From NCBI GenBank assembly GCA_963666995.1, contig OY762941.1, positions 3,534,001 through 3,598,000 of the forward strand: DNA of 64,000 nt, read 5' to 3'. Under the pieces are notes generated by a model. The model had not been told where the DNA came from. It saw only the letters and a program-made list of their open reading frames with translations, and searched no databases. How positions within the stretch are numbered: the first letter of the stretch is position 1; the number at the start of each line of letters is the position of its first letter. Shown in pieces: positions 26,450 through 35,056 of the stretch. This stretch comes from Syntrophobacter sp963666995. Lineage in GTDB: Bacteria > Desulfobacterota > Syntrophobacteria > Syntrophobacterales > Syntrophobacteraceae. A program made the translations under genes and the position numbers.

Positions 26450-26908
26450 TTAGTTCCTTTCCAGTGAAGGAATCAACTCCACTCGACCGCCGGCCGCCTC
26501 AATCTTCCTGATCGCGGAGACACTGGCTTTATGTACATGGACGGTCAGTGGAATCGACAGTTCTCCATCGGCCAACAGCTTGATCCCCTCATGCATCTTC
26601 CTTACAAGTCCAGCCTCGACGAATTCTCTGGGGCCGACCTCGGAACCGGAGGTGAACCGGTCCATGTCGCTCACGTTCACCACGGCATAGTATTTCTTGA
26701 ATATATTGGTGAACCCACGCTTGGGAATACGCCGCTGAAGGGGCATCTGCCCGCCCTCGAACCAAGGTGGAGTCCCGCCGCCGGAACGGGATTTCTGCCC
26801 TTTGGCCCCGCGTCCCGCCGTTTTGCCCAAGCCGGAACCCGACCCTCGTCCCACACGTTTCTTATTGGTTTTCGCTCCGGGAGCCGGAGCCAAATCTTGA
26901 AGTCTCAT
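26450..26908 (-). CDS. rplO: 50S ribosomal protein L15
   Basis: Late-assembly 50S protein. It begins MRLQDLAPAPGAKTNKKRVG and continues with the Gly-rich GRGSGSGLGKTAGRGAKGQ tail that threads into 23S rRNA. 152 residues. It sits between rpmD (40 bp) and secY (3 bp). Confidence 0.98.
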   Translation of the reverse strand: MRLQDLAPAPGAKTNKKRVGRGSGSGLGKTAGRGAKGQKSRSGGGTPPWFEGGQMPLQRRIPKRGFTNIFKKYYAVVNVSDMDRFTSGSEVGPREFVEAGLVRKMHEGIKLLADGELSIPLTVHVHKASVSAIRKIEAAGGRVELIPSLERN

Positions 26909-26948
26909 CGAAACACCCGTTCCATTCGCACAAAAGTAGGTTGATCGT

Positions 26949-27131
26949 CTAGTCTTCCGTGACTCTTACCAGATGGATGACCTTCTTCACCGCACCAATC
27001 ACAGTAGGGGTTCCGTAAAGGCTCACGGTTCTGTTGAGCCGGGTGAGCCCAAGCGCCTTGAGGATTTTGCGGTGTTTTTCGGGCCGCCCGATGGGGCTCC
27101 GAACCAGCGTTACTTGTATAGGCTTTGCCAT
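26949..27131 (-). CDS. rpmD: 50S ribosomal protein L30
   Basis: 60-residue large-subunit protein. It starts at ATG 27131: MAKPIQVTLVRSPIGRPEKH, and contains ALGLTRLNRTVSLYGTP. The open frame reaches back to 27278, but that extension is not protein-like and runs close to the rpsE stop. It lies between rpsE and rplO. Confidence 0.95.
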   Translation of the reverse strand: MAKPIQVTLVRSPIGRPEKHRKILKALGLTRLNRTVSLYGTPTVIGAVKKVIHLVRVTED

Positions 27132-27250
27132 ATGCAACTTCCTTAGTTCTGCTCGAGCCATACATCCCAAAGCTCCAAACCCGGCATGGTGGAACCATGC
27201 GCTTTTCCGGCCGCCTTGGGGCCCTGCAGGGATATTGATATCAGACTCTT

Positions 27251-27757
27251 CTAGGCTTGCATTTCCTGCAGATCGCACCCGCGCATTTTCGCTACCCGCT
27301 CAGCGCTGCGAAGTTGGCGCAAACCTTCGAGAGTGGCCCTTACGACATTGTGCGGATTCCTGGAGCCGATACACTTGGTCAGAATATTGTGAATACCCGC
27401 CGCTTCCATTATAGCGCGGACAGCGCCGCCTGCAATAACACCAGTACCGGCGGAAGCCGGTTTCAGCACAACGGAGGAAGCCCCGAAACGCCCCAGCACT
27501 TCGTGAGGAATGGTTGCATTCACCATGGGCACTTCAAACATACTGCGCTTGGCGGATTCCATGCCTTTGCGTATAGCTTCCGGAACTTCATTGGCCTTGC
27601 CGAGGCTGAAGCCGACACGGCCGTTGCCGTCCCCGACGACCACTATGGCACTGAACGAGAAACGGCGGCCACCCTTCACGACCTTGGCCACCCGACTGAT
27701 GTGGACCACCTTATCGATCAATTGCAGTTGGCTCGATTCCACAGCTATCAATTGCAT
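27251..27757 (-). CDS. rpsE: 30S ribosomal protein S5
   Basis: Small-subunit protein that helps mRNA unwinding and decoding fidelity. The double-stranded RNA-binding fold has VVKGGRRFSFSAIVVVGDGNG, and a second part has VLKPASAGTGVIAGGAVRAI. About 168 residues. The start is unclear: GGGAGG lies only one base before the ATG at 27757 but seven bases before an in-frame TTG at 27751, which may be the true start. Confidence 0.96.
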   Translation of the reverse strand: MQLIAVESSQLQLIDKVVHISRVAKVVKGGRRFSFSAIVVVGDGNGRVGFSLGKANEVPEAIRKGMESAKRSMFEVPMVNATIPHEVLGRFGASSVVLKPASAGTGVIAGGAVRAIMEAAGIHNILTKCIGSRNPHNVVRATLEGLRQLRSAERVAKMRGCDLQEMQA

Positions 27758-27786
27758 GCCTCCCTTCAATTAGGACACTTGAGTGA

Positions 27787-28158
27787 TCAAAAGTTCAGCC
27801 CAGCCTGCCGGGCGGCATCCGCCAAGGCCTGAACGCGGCCGTGATAGATGTAACCGTTGCGGTCGAAGACCACTTTTAAGATGCCTTGTTCCCGGGCCTT
27901 GCGAGCTATGAGCTCTCCGACTCGTTTGGCGCCTCCGACCTTGCCCTTGGGAGGCTCCGCCTCTTTGTACTCGGGCGACAGGGTCGAAGCGGCGACGAGA
28001 GTGACACCTTTGGTGTCATCGACGATCTGGGCATAAATGTGCTTATCGCTCCGGAATACGGTCAGCCTGGGTCTGTCCAAGTCTCCCTCGAGCTTCTTGC
28101 GAATTCTCATCTTGCGTTTCAGACGAGCCGTTTCCCGCGGATTTCTTTTATTTGCCAT
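27787..28158 (-). CDS. rplR: 50S ribosomal protein L18
   Basis: Binds 5S rRNA in the central protuberance. The basic N-terminus RLKRKMRIRKKLEGDLDRPR leads to LTVFRSDKHIYAQIVDD, and the C-terminus has VVFDRNGYIYHGRVQALAD. 123 residues. It lies 23 bp after rplF and 29 bp before rpsE. Confidence 0.98.
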   Translation of the reverse strand: MANKRNPRETARLKRKMRIRKKLEGDLDRPRLTVFRSDKHIYAQIVDDTKGVTLVAASTLSPEYKEAEPPKGKVGGAKRVGELIARKAREQGILKVVFDRNGYIYHGRVQALADAARQAGLNF

Positions 28159-28181
28159 GGTCCTTCTTCTCCCCGCTGCTG

Positions 28182-28721
28182 CTATTTCTTGGAGCCAGTC
28201 TTGCCTACCTTGCGATGGATGTGTTCGCCGGCGTACCGCACGCCTTTACCCTTGTAGGGTTCGGCCGGGCGAAGAGCGCGAATACGAGCGGCCGTCTGCC
28301 CGAGGAGTTCCTTGTCTATCCCTTCCAGACGAATCGTGTTGCGCTCCACGACAGCCGTGATGCCGTCCGGGAGAGGAAATTGCACCGGATGAGAGAAACC
28401 CAGACTCAGGTTCAGAACGTTGCTCTGCACGTCCGCACGGTAGCCGGTGCCCTGAATCTCGATACCGATGACAAATCCCTGGCTGACGCCGTGCACCATA
28501 TTGAAGACCAGCGCCCTCATGAGCCCATGGAGAGACCGGGCCTGGTTGGAATCGTCTTTTCGTTTGACGTGTATGGCGCCCTGATCCATTTCAACCTGAA
28601 TCAGGCCGGGTACCGGGCGGGCGAGAGTCCCCCTGGGACCTTTCACCGTCAGAAGAGGTTCATCCAGAGAGATACTGACCCCCTGGGGTATATTGATGGG
28701 CAGTTTTCCCACGCGTGACAT
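28182..28721 (-). CDS. rplF: 50S ribosomal protein L6
   Basis: Protein of the factor-binding region of the 50S subunit. It starts MSRVGKLPINIPQGVSISLD, has two repeated beta domains, and ends with the signature EPYKGKGVRYAGEHIHRKVG. 179 residues. It lies between rpsH (66 bp) and rplR. Confidence 0.98.
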   Translation of the reverse strand: MSRVGKLPINIPQGVSISLDEPLLTVKGPRGTLARPVPGLIQVEMDQGAIHVKRKDDSNQARSLHGLMRALVFNMVHGVSQGFVIGIEIQGTGYRADVQSNVLNLSLGFSHPVQFPLPDGITAVVERNTIRLEGIDKELLGQTAARIRALRPAEPYKGKGVRYAGEHIHRKVGKTGSKK

Positions 28722-28787
28722 GCCGTTACTCCTTGTACACCTGACTATATGGATATTCCGAACCGCCGATGTCAGAAGGCCGGAGTG

Positions 28788-29186
28788 CTACCACACCGAG
28801 CAGAGAAGCTCACCGCCGACGCCTTCCTTGCGCGCATGGCGATCCGTCATGACCCCGCTGGATGTCGATACGATCGATATCCCCAGTCCATTCAAAATCC
28901 GGGGCATCTCATCGTGCCCGACATACACCCGGCATCCGGGCCTGCTCACCCGCTTGATTCCAGTGATGGCGCCTTCCCGGTTCTGCGTGTATTTCAGATG
29001 AACGCGGAGAATCCCCTGCTTATCGTCCTTGATCATCTTGAAATTCTTTATGTAGCCTTCCTCCTTGAGGATGCGGGAAAGGCTGGCTTTCATTTTCGAA
29101 GCAGGGATATCCACCTTTTCGAACCGCGCCTTCTGTCCGTTCTTGATGCGGTTCAGGAAATCGGCAATCGGATCACTTACGGCCAT
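28788..29186 (-). CDS. rpsH: 30S ribosomal protein S8
   Basis: Binds the central domain of 16S rRNA; in E. coli it also represses the spc operon. It starts MAVSDPIADFLNRIKNGQKA and ends with GISIVSTSSGVMTDRHARKE and GGELLCSVW. 132 residues. 29 bp after rpsN. Confidence 0.98.
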   Translation of the reverse strand: MAVSDPIADFLNRIKNGQKARFEKVDIPASKMKASLSRILKEEGYIKNFKMIKDDKQGILRVHLKYTQNREGAITGIKRVSRPGCRVYVGHDEMPRILNGLGISIVSTSSGVMTDRHARKEGVGGELLCSVW

Positions 29187-29215
29187 AACAACTAGCTCCT
29201 TCTAATTCCCCTTGC

Positions 29216-29401
29216 TCACCAACTCGACTTGACCACCCCGGGAAGCTCGCCTTTCAAGGCCATGTTGCGGAAACATATCCTGCAGATTCCGAACTTCCGA
29301 AGGTAAGCTCTAGGCCTGCCGCAAAGCGGACAACGATTGTAGGTCCTGACCTTGAACTTGGGGGTGCGTTTCGATTTCGCGATGAGAGATTTCTTAGCCA
29401 A
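29216..29401 (-). CDS. rpsN: 30S ribosomal protein S14, zinc-binding type Z
   Basis: 61-residue short S14 form with four zinc Cys: CPLC (about 24-27) and CRIC (about 40-43) around GRPRAYLRKFG. The tail MALKGELPGVVKSSW is typical. It sits between rplE (14 bp) and rpsH, the usual place of type Z S14. Confidence 0.97.
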   Translation of the reverse strand: MAKKSLIAKSKRTPKFKVRTYNRCPLCGRPRAYLRKFGICRICFRNMALKGELPGVVKSSW

Positions 29402-29415
29402 AGTTGCTTCCTCCT

Positions 29416-29955
29416 CTATTGTCTGAACGGCATGCCCATGAGGGAAAGAAGCGAGCGTGCTTCATCGTCTGTCTTTGCCGTCGTCACGATGGTGATGTTC
29501 ATGCCCTTGATCTTGTCAATCTTGTCGTAATCGATTTCCGGGAAGATGATATGCTCTTTGATGCCCAGTGTGTAATTGCCGCGGCCATCCAGTGCCTTGG
29601 GCGAAACGCCCCTGAAGTCGCGGACGCGGGGCAGGGTTACGTTGACCAGTTTATCGAAGAATTCATACATCCTGTCACCCCTGAGGGTGGCCATGCATCC
29701 GATGGGCATTCCCTTGCGCAGTTTGAATGCGGCAATGCTCTGTCTAGCCCTCGTGATGACGGGTTTCTGTCCGCTGATCTGAGCGAGTTCTTCCGCCGCG
29801 GAATCCAGGATCTTGATATTCTGGATCGCCTCGCCCAGCCCCATATTGAGAATGATTTTGCTCAGTCTGGGAATTTGCATCGGGCTCTTGTACTTGTACT
29901 GCTCCGAGAGCTTCGGAGCTATCTCCTTCTGGTACACTTCCCGCAATCGTGCCAT
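29416..29955 (-). CDS. rplE: 50S ribosomal protein L5
   Basis: 5S rRNA-binding protein that contacts P-site tRNA. It starts MARLREVYQKEIAPKLSEQY and contains IILNMGLGEAIQN, the GMPIGCMATLRGDRMYEF loop and GNYTLGIKEHIIFPEIDYD. 179 residues. It follows rplX by 39 bp. Confidence 0.98.
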   Translation of the reverse strand: MARLREVYQKEIAPKLSEQYKYKSPMQIPRLSKIILNMGLGEAIQNIKILDSAAEELAQISGQKPVITRARQSIAAFKLRKGMPIGCMATLRGDRMYEFFDKLVNVTLPRVRDFRGVSPKALDGRGNYTLGIKEHIIFPEIDYDKIDKIKGMNITIVTTAKTDDEARSLLSLMGMPFRQ

Positions 29956-29994
29956 GAATTGCCTCCACTCCGGCCCTTGATTGAATGGACGTCG

Positions 29995-30324
29995 CTAATC
30001 GATCAACTCGTCGCATTTCTTACAATAGCGTACTTTGCGATTGTCTTCGAGGATCCTATAGCCCACTCGGGTCGGGTCCGTGCATTTACTGCAGATCAAC
30101 ATAAGGTTGGAAACGTGTAACGGGCCTTCCTTCTCGAGGATGCCCCCTTGCCGGTTTTGTTGATTGGGCTTCATGTGGCGCTTGATCATATTCACTTTTT
30201 CGACGATGGCTCTTTCTTTCTTGGAATTGATCCGGAGCACCTTGCCGCTCTTGCCCTTATCCTTACCGGCAATGACCATCACCAAGTCGTTCTTCTTGAT
30301 ATGAAAACTCTTTTGAACCTTCAT
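29995..30324 (-). CDS. rplX: 50S ribosomal protein L24
   Basis: Assembly-initiator protein of the 50S subunit with a KOW motif (VMVIAGKDKGKSGKVLRI, about 15-32). The C-terminal half has CSKC and CKKC pairs (about 79-104), a zinc-ribbon form of L24. 109 residues. It lies 21 bp downstream of rplN. Confidence 0.97.
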   Translation of the reverse strand: MKVQKSFHIKKNDLVMVIAGKDKGKSGKVLRINSKKERAIVEKVNMIKRHMKPNQQNRQGGILEKEGPLHVSNLMLICSKCTDPTRVGYRILEDNRKVRYCKKCDELID

Positions 30325-30345
30325 TGGACAAGTTCCTCAATCTCG

Positions 30346-30714
30346 CTAGAGCACTTCCGGAGCTAGCGATATGATCTTCATGAATTGCCTGGCTCTCAAT
30401 TCCCTGGCGACCGGTCCGAAAATACGGGTCCCGATGGGCTCCTTCGCGGCGTTAATGAGCACGGCCGAATTGTCATCAAACTTGATGTAGGAACCGTCAG
30501 GGCGGCGAACCTCCTTCCGCGTGCGGACGACAACAGCCCTCAGAACGTCGCCCTTCTTAACCTTGGCGTTCGGAATGGCCTCCTTGACGGACACAACAAT
30601 GATATCGCCAACCGAGGCATATCGTTTCCGGGTCCCTCCAAGCACCTTGATACAGTACAGGCGCTTGGCGCCGGAATTATCTGCGGCATTGAGTTGAGTT
30701 TCCGCTTGAATCAT
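30346..30714 (-). CDS. rplN: 50S ribosomal protein L14
   Basis: Intersubunit bridge protein. It starts MIQAETQLNAADNSGAKRLY and contains VGDIIVVSVKEAIPNAKVKK and IFGPVARELR. 122 residues. First gene of the spc section, 58 bp after rpsQ. Confidence 0.98.
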   Translation of the reverse strand: MIQAETQLNAADNSGAKRLYCIKVLGGTRKRYASVGDIIVVSVKEAIPNAKVKKGDVLRAVVVRTRKEVRRPDGSYIKFDDNSAVLINAAKEPIGTRIFGPVARELRARQFMKIISLAPEVL

Positions 30715-30772
30715 TGTCTGACTCCATTGATGAACTGCTGCGGTTCACCGGAGGACGAAGGTCCGCAGCTGA

Positions 30773-31036
30773 TTACATGGCCTCTTTGCCGAGGACTTTC
30801 ACCACCACCCAGCGTTTGTCCTTGCTGATCGGGCGGCTTTCCTCGATGAGCACCTGGTCTCCCGCTTTGCAAATGTTCTGAGCGTCGTGAGCCTTGAACT
30901 TGTTCTGACGCCGTATGAACTTGTGATACTTGGGGTGGTGGATCAGGCGTTGCACAACCACCACAACCGTCTTGTCCATCTTGTCGCTCAAAACTTTTCC
31001 AACGCGTGTCTTCCTGCCAGACTTCTGCTCTTCCAT
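30773..31036 (-). CDS. rpsQ: 30S ribosomal protein S17
   Basis: OB-fold primary binder of 16S rRNA. It contains VGKVLSDKMDKTVVVVVQRL and HKFIRRQNKFKAHD, then ESRPISKDKRW. 87 residues with a short basic N-terminal extension. Last gene of the S10 section, 10 bp after rpmC. Confidence 0.98.
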   Translation of the reverse strand: MEEQKSGRKTRVGKVLSDKMDKTVVVVVQRLIHHPKYHKFIRRQNKFKAHDAQNICKAGDQVLIEESRPISKDKRWVVVKVLGKEAM

Positions 31037-31046
31037 ACGTCCTACC

Positions 31047-31247
31047 TCATGCCGCGGCGTTCTGTTCCATCTCGCGGAGAATTGTCAAAATGCGGGCGAT
31101 ATCCTTTCGGGTCTTGGTGAGCTGGGCAGTGTTTTCCAGCTGGCCTGTCACATGCTGAAAATTCAGATTGAACAGCCCCTGTCGAAGCTCATCGAGCTTG
31201 CGGCCCAATTCGTCCATAGTCATGTCTCGAAGCGCTTTGGATTTCAT
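31047..31247 (-). CDS. rpmC: 50S ribosomal protein L29
   Basis: Two-helix protein beside the exit tunnel, a docking site for trigger factor and SRP. It starts MKSKALRDMTMDELGRKLDE and contains FNLNFQHVTGQLENTAQL. 66 residues. Its ATG overlaps the rplP stop by 4 bp. Confidence 0.97.
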   Translation of the reverse strand: MKSKALRDMTMDELGRKLDELRQGLFNLNFQHVTGQLENTAQLTKTRKDIARILTILREMEQNAAA

Positions 31248-31660
31248 AGTACGTCCTGCCTTGATACGAAGCGCGTTGGAATTGGAAGTTTATGAGAAGC
31301 CAGGTTCAGTGCCTCGCGAGCGATCGCTTCGGGGACACCCTTGATTTCATAAAGCACTCGGCCGGGCTTGATGACGGCATGCCAACCTTCGGGAGAGCCT
31401 TTCCCTTTACCCATTCGGGTTTCAGCGGGCTTCTTCGTAAAAGGTTTGTCAGGGAAGAACCTGATCCAGACCTTTCCACCACGCTTCACGTGACGGGTAA
31501 TGGCGATACGCGCTGCCTCAATCTGCCTTGAAGTGATATAGCCGCATCCCAGGGCCTTCAAACCATAGTCGCCGAAACTCAGAGTGCTTCCTCTGAAGGC
31601 GACCCCTCTCATCCGGCCCTTTTGCTGTTTTCGATATCTGACTCTCTTAGGCGCTAACAT
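31244..31660 (-). CDS. rplP: 50S ribosomal protein L16
   Basis: Positions A-site tRNA on the 50S subunit. It starts MLAPKRVRYRKQQKGRMRGV and contains TSRQIEAARIAITRHVKRGG and the conserved MGKGKGSPEGW. 138 residues. It lies 101 bp after rpsC. Confidence 0.98.
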   Translation of the reverse strand: MLAPKRVRYRKQQKGRMRGVAFRGSTLSFGDYGLKALGCGYITSRQIEAARIAITRHVKRGGKVWIRFFPDKPFTKKPAETRMGKGKGSPEGWHAVIKPGRVLYEIKGVPEAIAREALNLASHKLPIPTRFVSRQDVL

Positions 31661-31761
31661 CTGTATTTCTCCTGTCCGTCACCGATTCATGCCGCATGTC
31701 CGTACTGCGCTCACTTCCCTGCGCGGCCTCGCGGCCGACCGGCACCATTCCACCTGAAAGA

Positions 31762-32388
31762 TCAGGGCAGCACTTCGCCCTTGAAAATCCACACCTTGAC
31801 ACCAATGATCCCGTAAGTGGTGCGGGCGAGGGCAGTGCCGTAGTCGATATCAGCCCGGAGGGTGTGGAGCGGAACGCGCCCTTCACGATACCACTCCCGC
31901 CTGGCCATTTCCGCACCTCCGAGGCGTCCCGCGGAAGCGACACGCACTCCTTTGGCGCCGAATTTCAGAGCCGCATTCACCGCACGTTTCATCGCACGGC
32001 GGAAGGCAACCCGCCGGACAAGCTGGAGAGCGATGTTCTCACCGACCAGGGTCGCATCGAGTTCGGGGCGGCGTACTTCCTGGATGTCGATAAGGATCTC
32101 GCGTTTGAACCTTCTTTCGAGGTCCCGCCGCAGTGTCTCAATTTCGGCACCCTTCTTACCGATGACGATTCCGGGACGAGCTGTAAAAATTCGAATCTTG
32201 ACTTTGTTTGCGGCCCTTTCGATCTCGACTTTGGCAATCCCGGCATGATAAAGCCGCTCCTTAATGTAGTCGCGGATCATCCGGTCTTCATAGACGAGTT
32301 TCGAATAATCTTTGGTCGCAAACCACTTCGAATCCCAGGATTTCAGAACGCCCAGACGGAACCCGGTTGGATGTACCTTCTGTCCCAA
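31762..32388 (-). CDS. rpsC: 30S ribosomal protein S3
   Basis: Lines the mRNA entry channel. It starts GQKVHPTGFRLGVLKSWDSK after a TTG start codon (32388) that has GGAGG six bases upstream. The KH domain has PGIVIGKKGAEIETLR, and the C-terminal domain has RLGGAEMARREWYREGR. 208 residues. Confidence 0.98.
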   Translation of the reverse strand: MGQKVHPTGFRLGVLKSWDSKWFATKDYSKLVYEDRMIRDYIKERLYHAGIAKVEIERAANKVKIRIFTARPGIVIGKKGAEIETLRRDLERRFKREILIDIQEVRRPELDATLVGENIALQLVRRVAFRRAMKRAVNAALKFGAKGVRVASAGRLGGAEMARREWYREGRVPLHTLRADIDYGTALARTTYGIIGVKVWIFKGEVLP

Positions 32389-32516
32389 ACTCCACCTCCG
32401 CAGGTTTATATCGGCTCCGTTCCCATTTAGTTCGTGGAAGAAGCCCGATAAAAAGATTCAACAACATTCCAAAAAACCAGCACGGTCCGTTCTGTAAAAA
32501 ACCGGACTGCGCAATC

Positions 32517-32849
32517 CTACTTCTCCGCAAGCACGACCGTTATGTGACTCGATCCTTTGAGGATCTTGGTTGCCCGGCCCATGGCACGCGGGCGCCACCG
32601 CTTGAGCCGCGGTCCCTCATCAATGAGGATTGTCTTGATGAAAAGGGTGTCCACATCGATGGACTTTTCATTGCCGGCGTTAGCAACGGCCGAACGCAGC
32701 GTTTTGTTGATGAGACGGCCGCTCTTCTTGGGCGTGAACTTGAGGATGGTCAAAGCATCGTTGACCTTCTTCCCCCGGACCATGTCCGCGACCAGGCGGG
32801 CCTTGTGCGGCGAAACGCGGAGATACTTGCTAACGGCTCTGACTTCCAT
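32517..32849 (-). CDS. rplV: 50S ribosomal protein L22
   Basis: Lines the exit tunnel constriction. It starts MEVRAVSKYLRVSPHKARLV and contains the hairpin loop with IDEGPRLKRWRPRAMGRA. 110 residues. Its ATG shares one base with the rpsS stop. Confidence 0.98.
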   Translation of the reverse strand: MEVRAVSKYLRVSPHKARLVADMVRGKKVNDALTILKFTPKKSGRLINKTLRSAVANAGNEKSIDVDTLFIKTILIDEGPRLKRWRPRAMGRATKILKGSSHITVVLAEK

Positions 32850-33136
32850 TACTTCTTCCCCTTCACTTTCGACTTCTTGTCGCCGGCGTGGCCGTAAAAG
32901 GTCCTGGTAGGAGAGAACTCACCCAGTTTGTGCCCAACCATGTTCTCAGTGATGAAAACGGGTATGAATTTCTTGCCGTTGTGAACGGCAACCGTGATCC
33001 CGACAAACTCCGGCACAATGGTGGAGCGCCTCGACCAGGTCTTGATGACTTTCCTGTCACCGGTATCCTTGGCCTTAAACATCTTGTCCATCAAGTGGGT
33101 ATCGACAAATGGTCCCTTTTTAAGAGAGCGGGGCAC
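32849..33136 (-). CDS. rpsS: 30S ribosomal protein S19
   Basis: Head protein paired with S13. Start set at GTG 33136, with AAGGAGG five bases upstream, giving PRSLKKGPFVDTHLMDKMF. Further signatures are WSRRSTIVPEFVGITVAVHN and GHKLGEFSPTRTF. 95 residues; the frame is open for 14 more codons upstream without homology. Confidence 0.97.
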   Translation of the reverse strand: MPRSLKKGPFVDTHLMDKMFKAKDTGDRKVIKTWSRRSTIVPEFVGITVAVHNGKKFIPVFITENMVGHKLGEFSPTRTFYGHAGDKKSKVKGKK

Positions 33137-33265
33137 CTTTTCCTCCTTTTGCCTCCCGGCCCTTCGACCGGAAGCCAACGGTTTTCAATCCTTCGCCATG
33201 ATAAGTATCGATGACCGCTTCCGCCCTGCGCAACGGCAACCTTCCAACGAGGGAGGGTTTGAGGT

Positions 33266-34087
33266 CTACTTGCGGCGGTGGACGATCAATTTGTCACTAT
33301 GCTTCGCCTTACGGGTTCTGTAGCCTTTCGTCGGAACTCCCCAGGGAGTGCAGGGATGACGGCCGCCTGAACTCCGTCCCTCACCTCCGCCCATCGGGTG
33401 ATCCACGGGGTTCATCGCCACACCGCGTACGTGAGGACGCTTGCCCATCCACCGCTTGCGACCCGCTTTCCCCAGAGACATATTTTCGTGGTCGATGTTT
33501 CCGACCTGTCCGACCGTTGCCTTACAGGTCAACGGTACCATGCGCATTTCCGAGGAAGGGAGGCGGAGTATCGCATTGCTGCCTTCCTTGGCGATCAACT
33601 GTATGCTCGTACCGGCAGAGCGGGCGAGTTGGGCGCCTTTGCCGGGCTTGAGTTCCACATTATGAATGATCGTGCCGAGCGGCATATTGGCCAGCCTGAG
33701 GCAGTTGCCGGGCTTGATGTCTGCTTCGCTTCCCGTGCTCACCGTATCGCCGGCCGACAGTCCCACGGGCGCCAGAATGTAGCGCTTTTCCCCGTCTACA
33801 TAGTGGAGCAGAGCGATATGCGAGGACCGGTTCGGATCGTACTCGAGACTGGCAACCTTTGCCGGGATGTTCTCTTTGTCACGTTTGAAATCGATGATAC
33901 GAAACCGGCGTTTGTGCCCGCCTCCGCGATGCCAGGCCGTCACCCTGCCTGCGTTGTTGCGCCCGCCCGACCTGTTCAGGGGTTCCAGCAAACTCTTTTC
34001 AGGATCAGCTTGAATGAGTTCCTTATGTATGGAATACGTCTGGAACCGGCGGCCGGGTGATGTCGGATTAACTTTTCTAATGCCCAT
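33266..34087 (-). CDS. rplB: 50S ribosomal protein L2
   Basis: Needed for subunit association and peptidyl transfer. It starts MGIRKVNPTSPGRRFQTYS and contains GHKRRFRIIDFKRDK and, near the C-terminus, RGVAMNPVDHPMGGGEGRSS with the conserved His. 273 residues. rplW lies 17 bp upstream. Confidence 0.98.
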   Translation of the reverse strand: MGIRKVNPTSPGRRFQTYSIHKELIQADPEKSLLEPLNRSGGRNNAGRVTAWHRGGGHKRRFRIIDFKRDKENIPAKVASLEYDPNRSSHIALLHYVDGEKRYILAPVGLSAGDTVSTGSEADIKPGNCLRLANMPLGTIIHNVELKPGKGAQLARSAGTSIQLIAKEGSNAILRLPSSEMRMVPLTCKATVGQVGNIDHENMSLGKAGRKRWMGKRPHVRGVAMNPVDHPMGGGEGRSSGGRHPCTPWGVPTKGYRTRKAKHSDKLIVHRRK

Positions 34088-34104
34088 GGATGCCCTCTCT
34101 AAGC

Positions 34105-34398
34105 CTATACACCTTCAAAGAATTCAACACGCTGACCGGCTTTGATCGTAACGATCGCCTTTTTCCAGTCGGAACGTTTGGTGAAGAACCGGCCGACGCG
34201 CTTCTTCTTTCCTCTCATGTTCATCGTGGTCACATCGAGGACGTTCACTTTGAAAATCTGTTCCACGGCGCCTTTGATCTCAATCTTATTGGCCAGACGG
34301 TCCACTTCGAAAAACAGCTTGTTGCGCTGGTCCTTTTCGGTGGTGCTCTTCTCCGTGACTAGAGGACGCTTGAGAACCCGGTAAGATCTCTCATTCAT
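34105..34398 (-). CDS. rplW: 50S ribosomal protein L23
   Basis: Exit-tunnel protein that docks trigger factor and SRP. It contains VLKRPLVTEKSTTEKDQRN and VNVLDVTTMNMRGKKKRVG. 97 residues. Its ATG overlaps the rplD stop by 4 bp. Confidence 0.97.
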   Translation of the reverse strand: MNERSYRVLKRPLVTEKSTTEKDQRNKLFFEVDRLANKIEIKGAVEQIFKVNVLDVTTMNMRGKKKRVGRFFTKRSDWKKAIVTIKAGQRVEFFEGV

Positions 34399-35018
34399 GA
34401 CCCTAATGACTCCTCTATTTTCCCGACGGTTTCCTGAGTCAGCAGCACGTTGTGGTAGTTGAGCAGGTCGTATACGTTCAGACCCTCGGTCCTCAAAACC
34501 TTGACGTTCGGAATATTCCTGGCTGACTTCTCCAGCGTCTCGTCCTGCGCGGTGACCACCACCAGGGTCTTCTCAAGCTGGAAACGATTGAGTATGGCTG
34601 CGAAGTCCTTGGTCTTTATCCGTTCGAGGATGAGCTGGTCCAGTACGGTGAATTCCTGGTCCAGGACTTTCTGGGTGAGCGCCATCTTAAGGGCCAGGCG
34701 TCTGACTTTCTTGGGAACGCGCATGGTGTAGTCCCGGGGGTGCGGACCGTGAATGATACCGCCCCCGCGCCAGATTGGAGACCGGCTGGTGCCGGATCGG
34801 GCGCGCCCGGTGCCCTTTTGCCGCCACGGCTTCTTGCCGCCTCCGGCAACATCGCTCCGGCCCTTGGTGTTCGCTGTTCCGGCGCGGCGTTTGGCCGCCT
34901 GGTAAAGCACGACCTCGTGCAAGACATGTGGTTTTACCGGGACGGCAAAAACAACCTCACTCAGTTGCAGTTGCCCTACCACATCACGGTTCGTATTAAA
35001 AATATCCACAGTTGGCAT
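34395..35018 (-). CDS. rplD: 50S ribosomal protein L4
   Basis: Tunnel protein; in E. coli it also represses the S10 operon. Start set at ATG 35018 (MPTVDIFNTNRDVVGQLQLS). The tunnel loop has GGGKKPWRQKGTGRARSGTS and PIWRGGGIIHGPHPRDY. 207 residues. The frame is open far upstream (to 35315), but that part is antisense-like overlap with rplC. Confidence 0.96.
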   Translation of the reverse strand: MPTVDIFNTNRDVVGQLQLSEVVFAVPVKPHVLHEVVLYQAAKRRAGTANTKGRSDVAGGGKKPWRQKGTGRARSGTSRSPIWRGGGIIHGPHPRDYTMRVPKKVRRLALKMALTQKVLDQEFTVLDQLILERIKTKDFAAILNRFQLEKTLVVVTAQDETLEKSARNIPNVKVLRTEGLNVYDLLNYHNVLLTQETVGKIEESLGS

Positions 35019-35056
35019 GGTGATCCTCAAATTTCTCCCGAGCGTCCGAATAAGCC

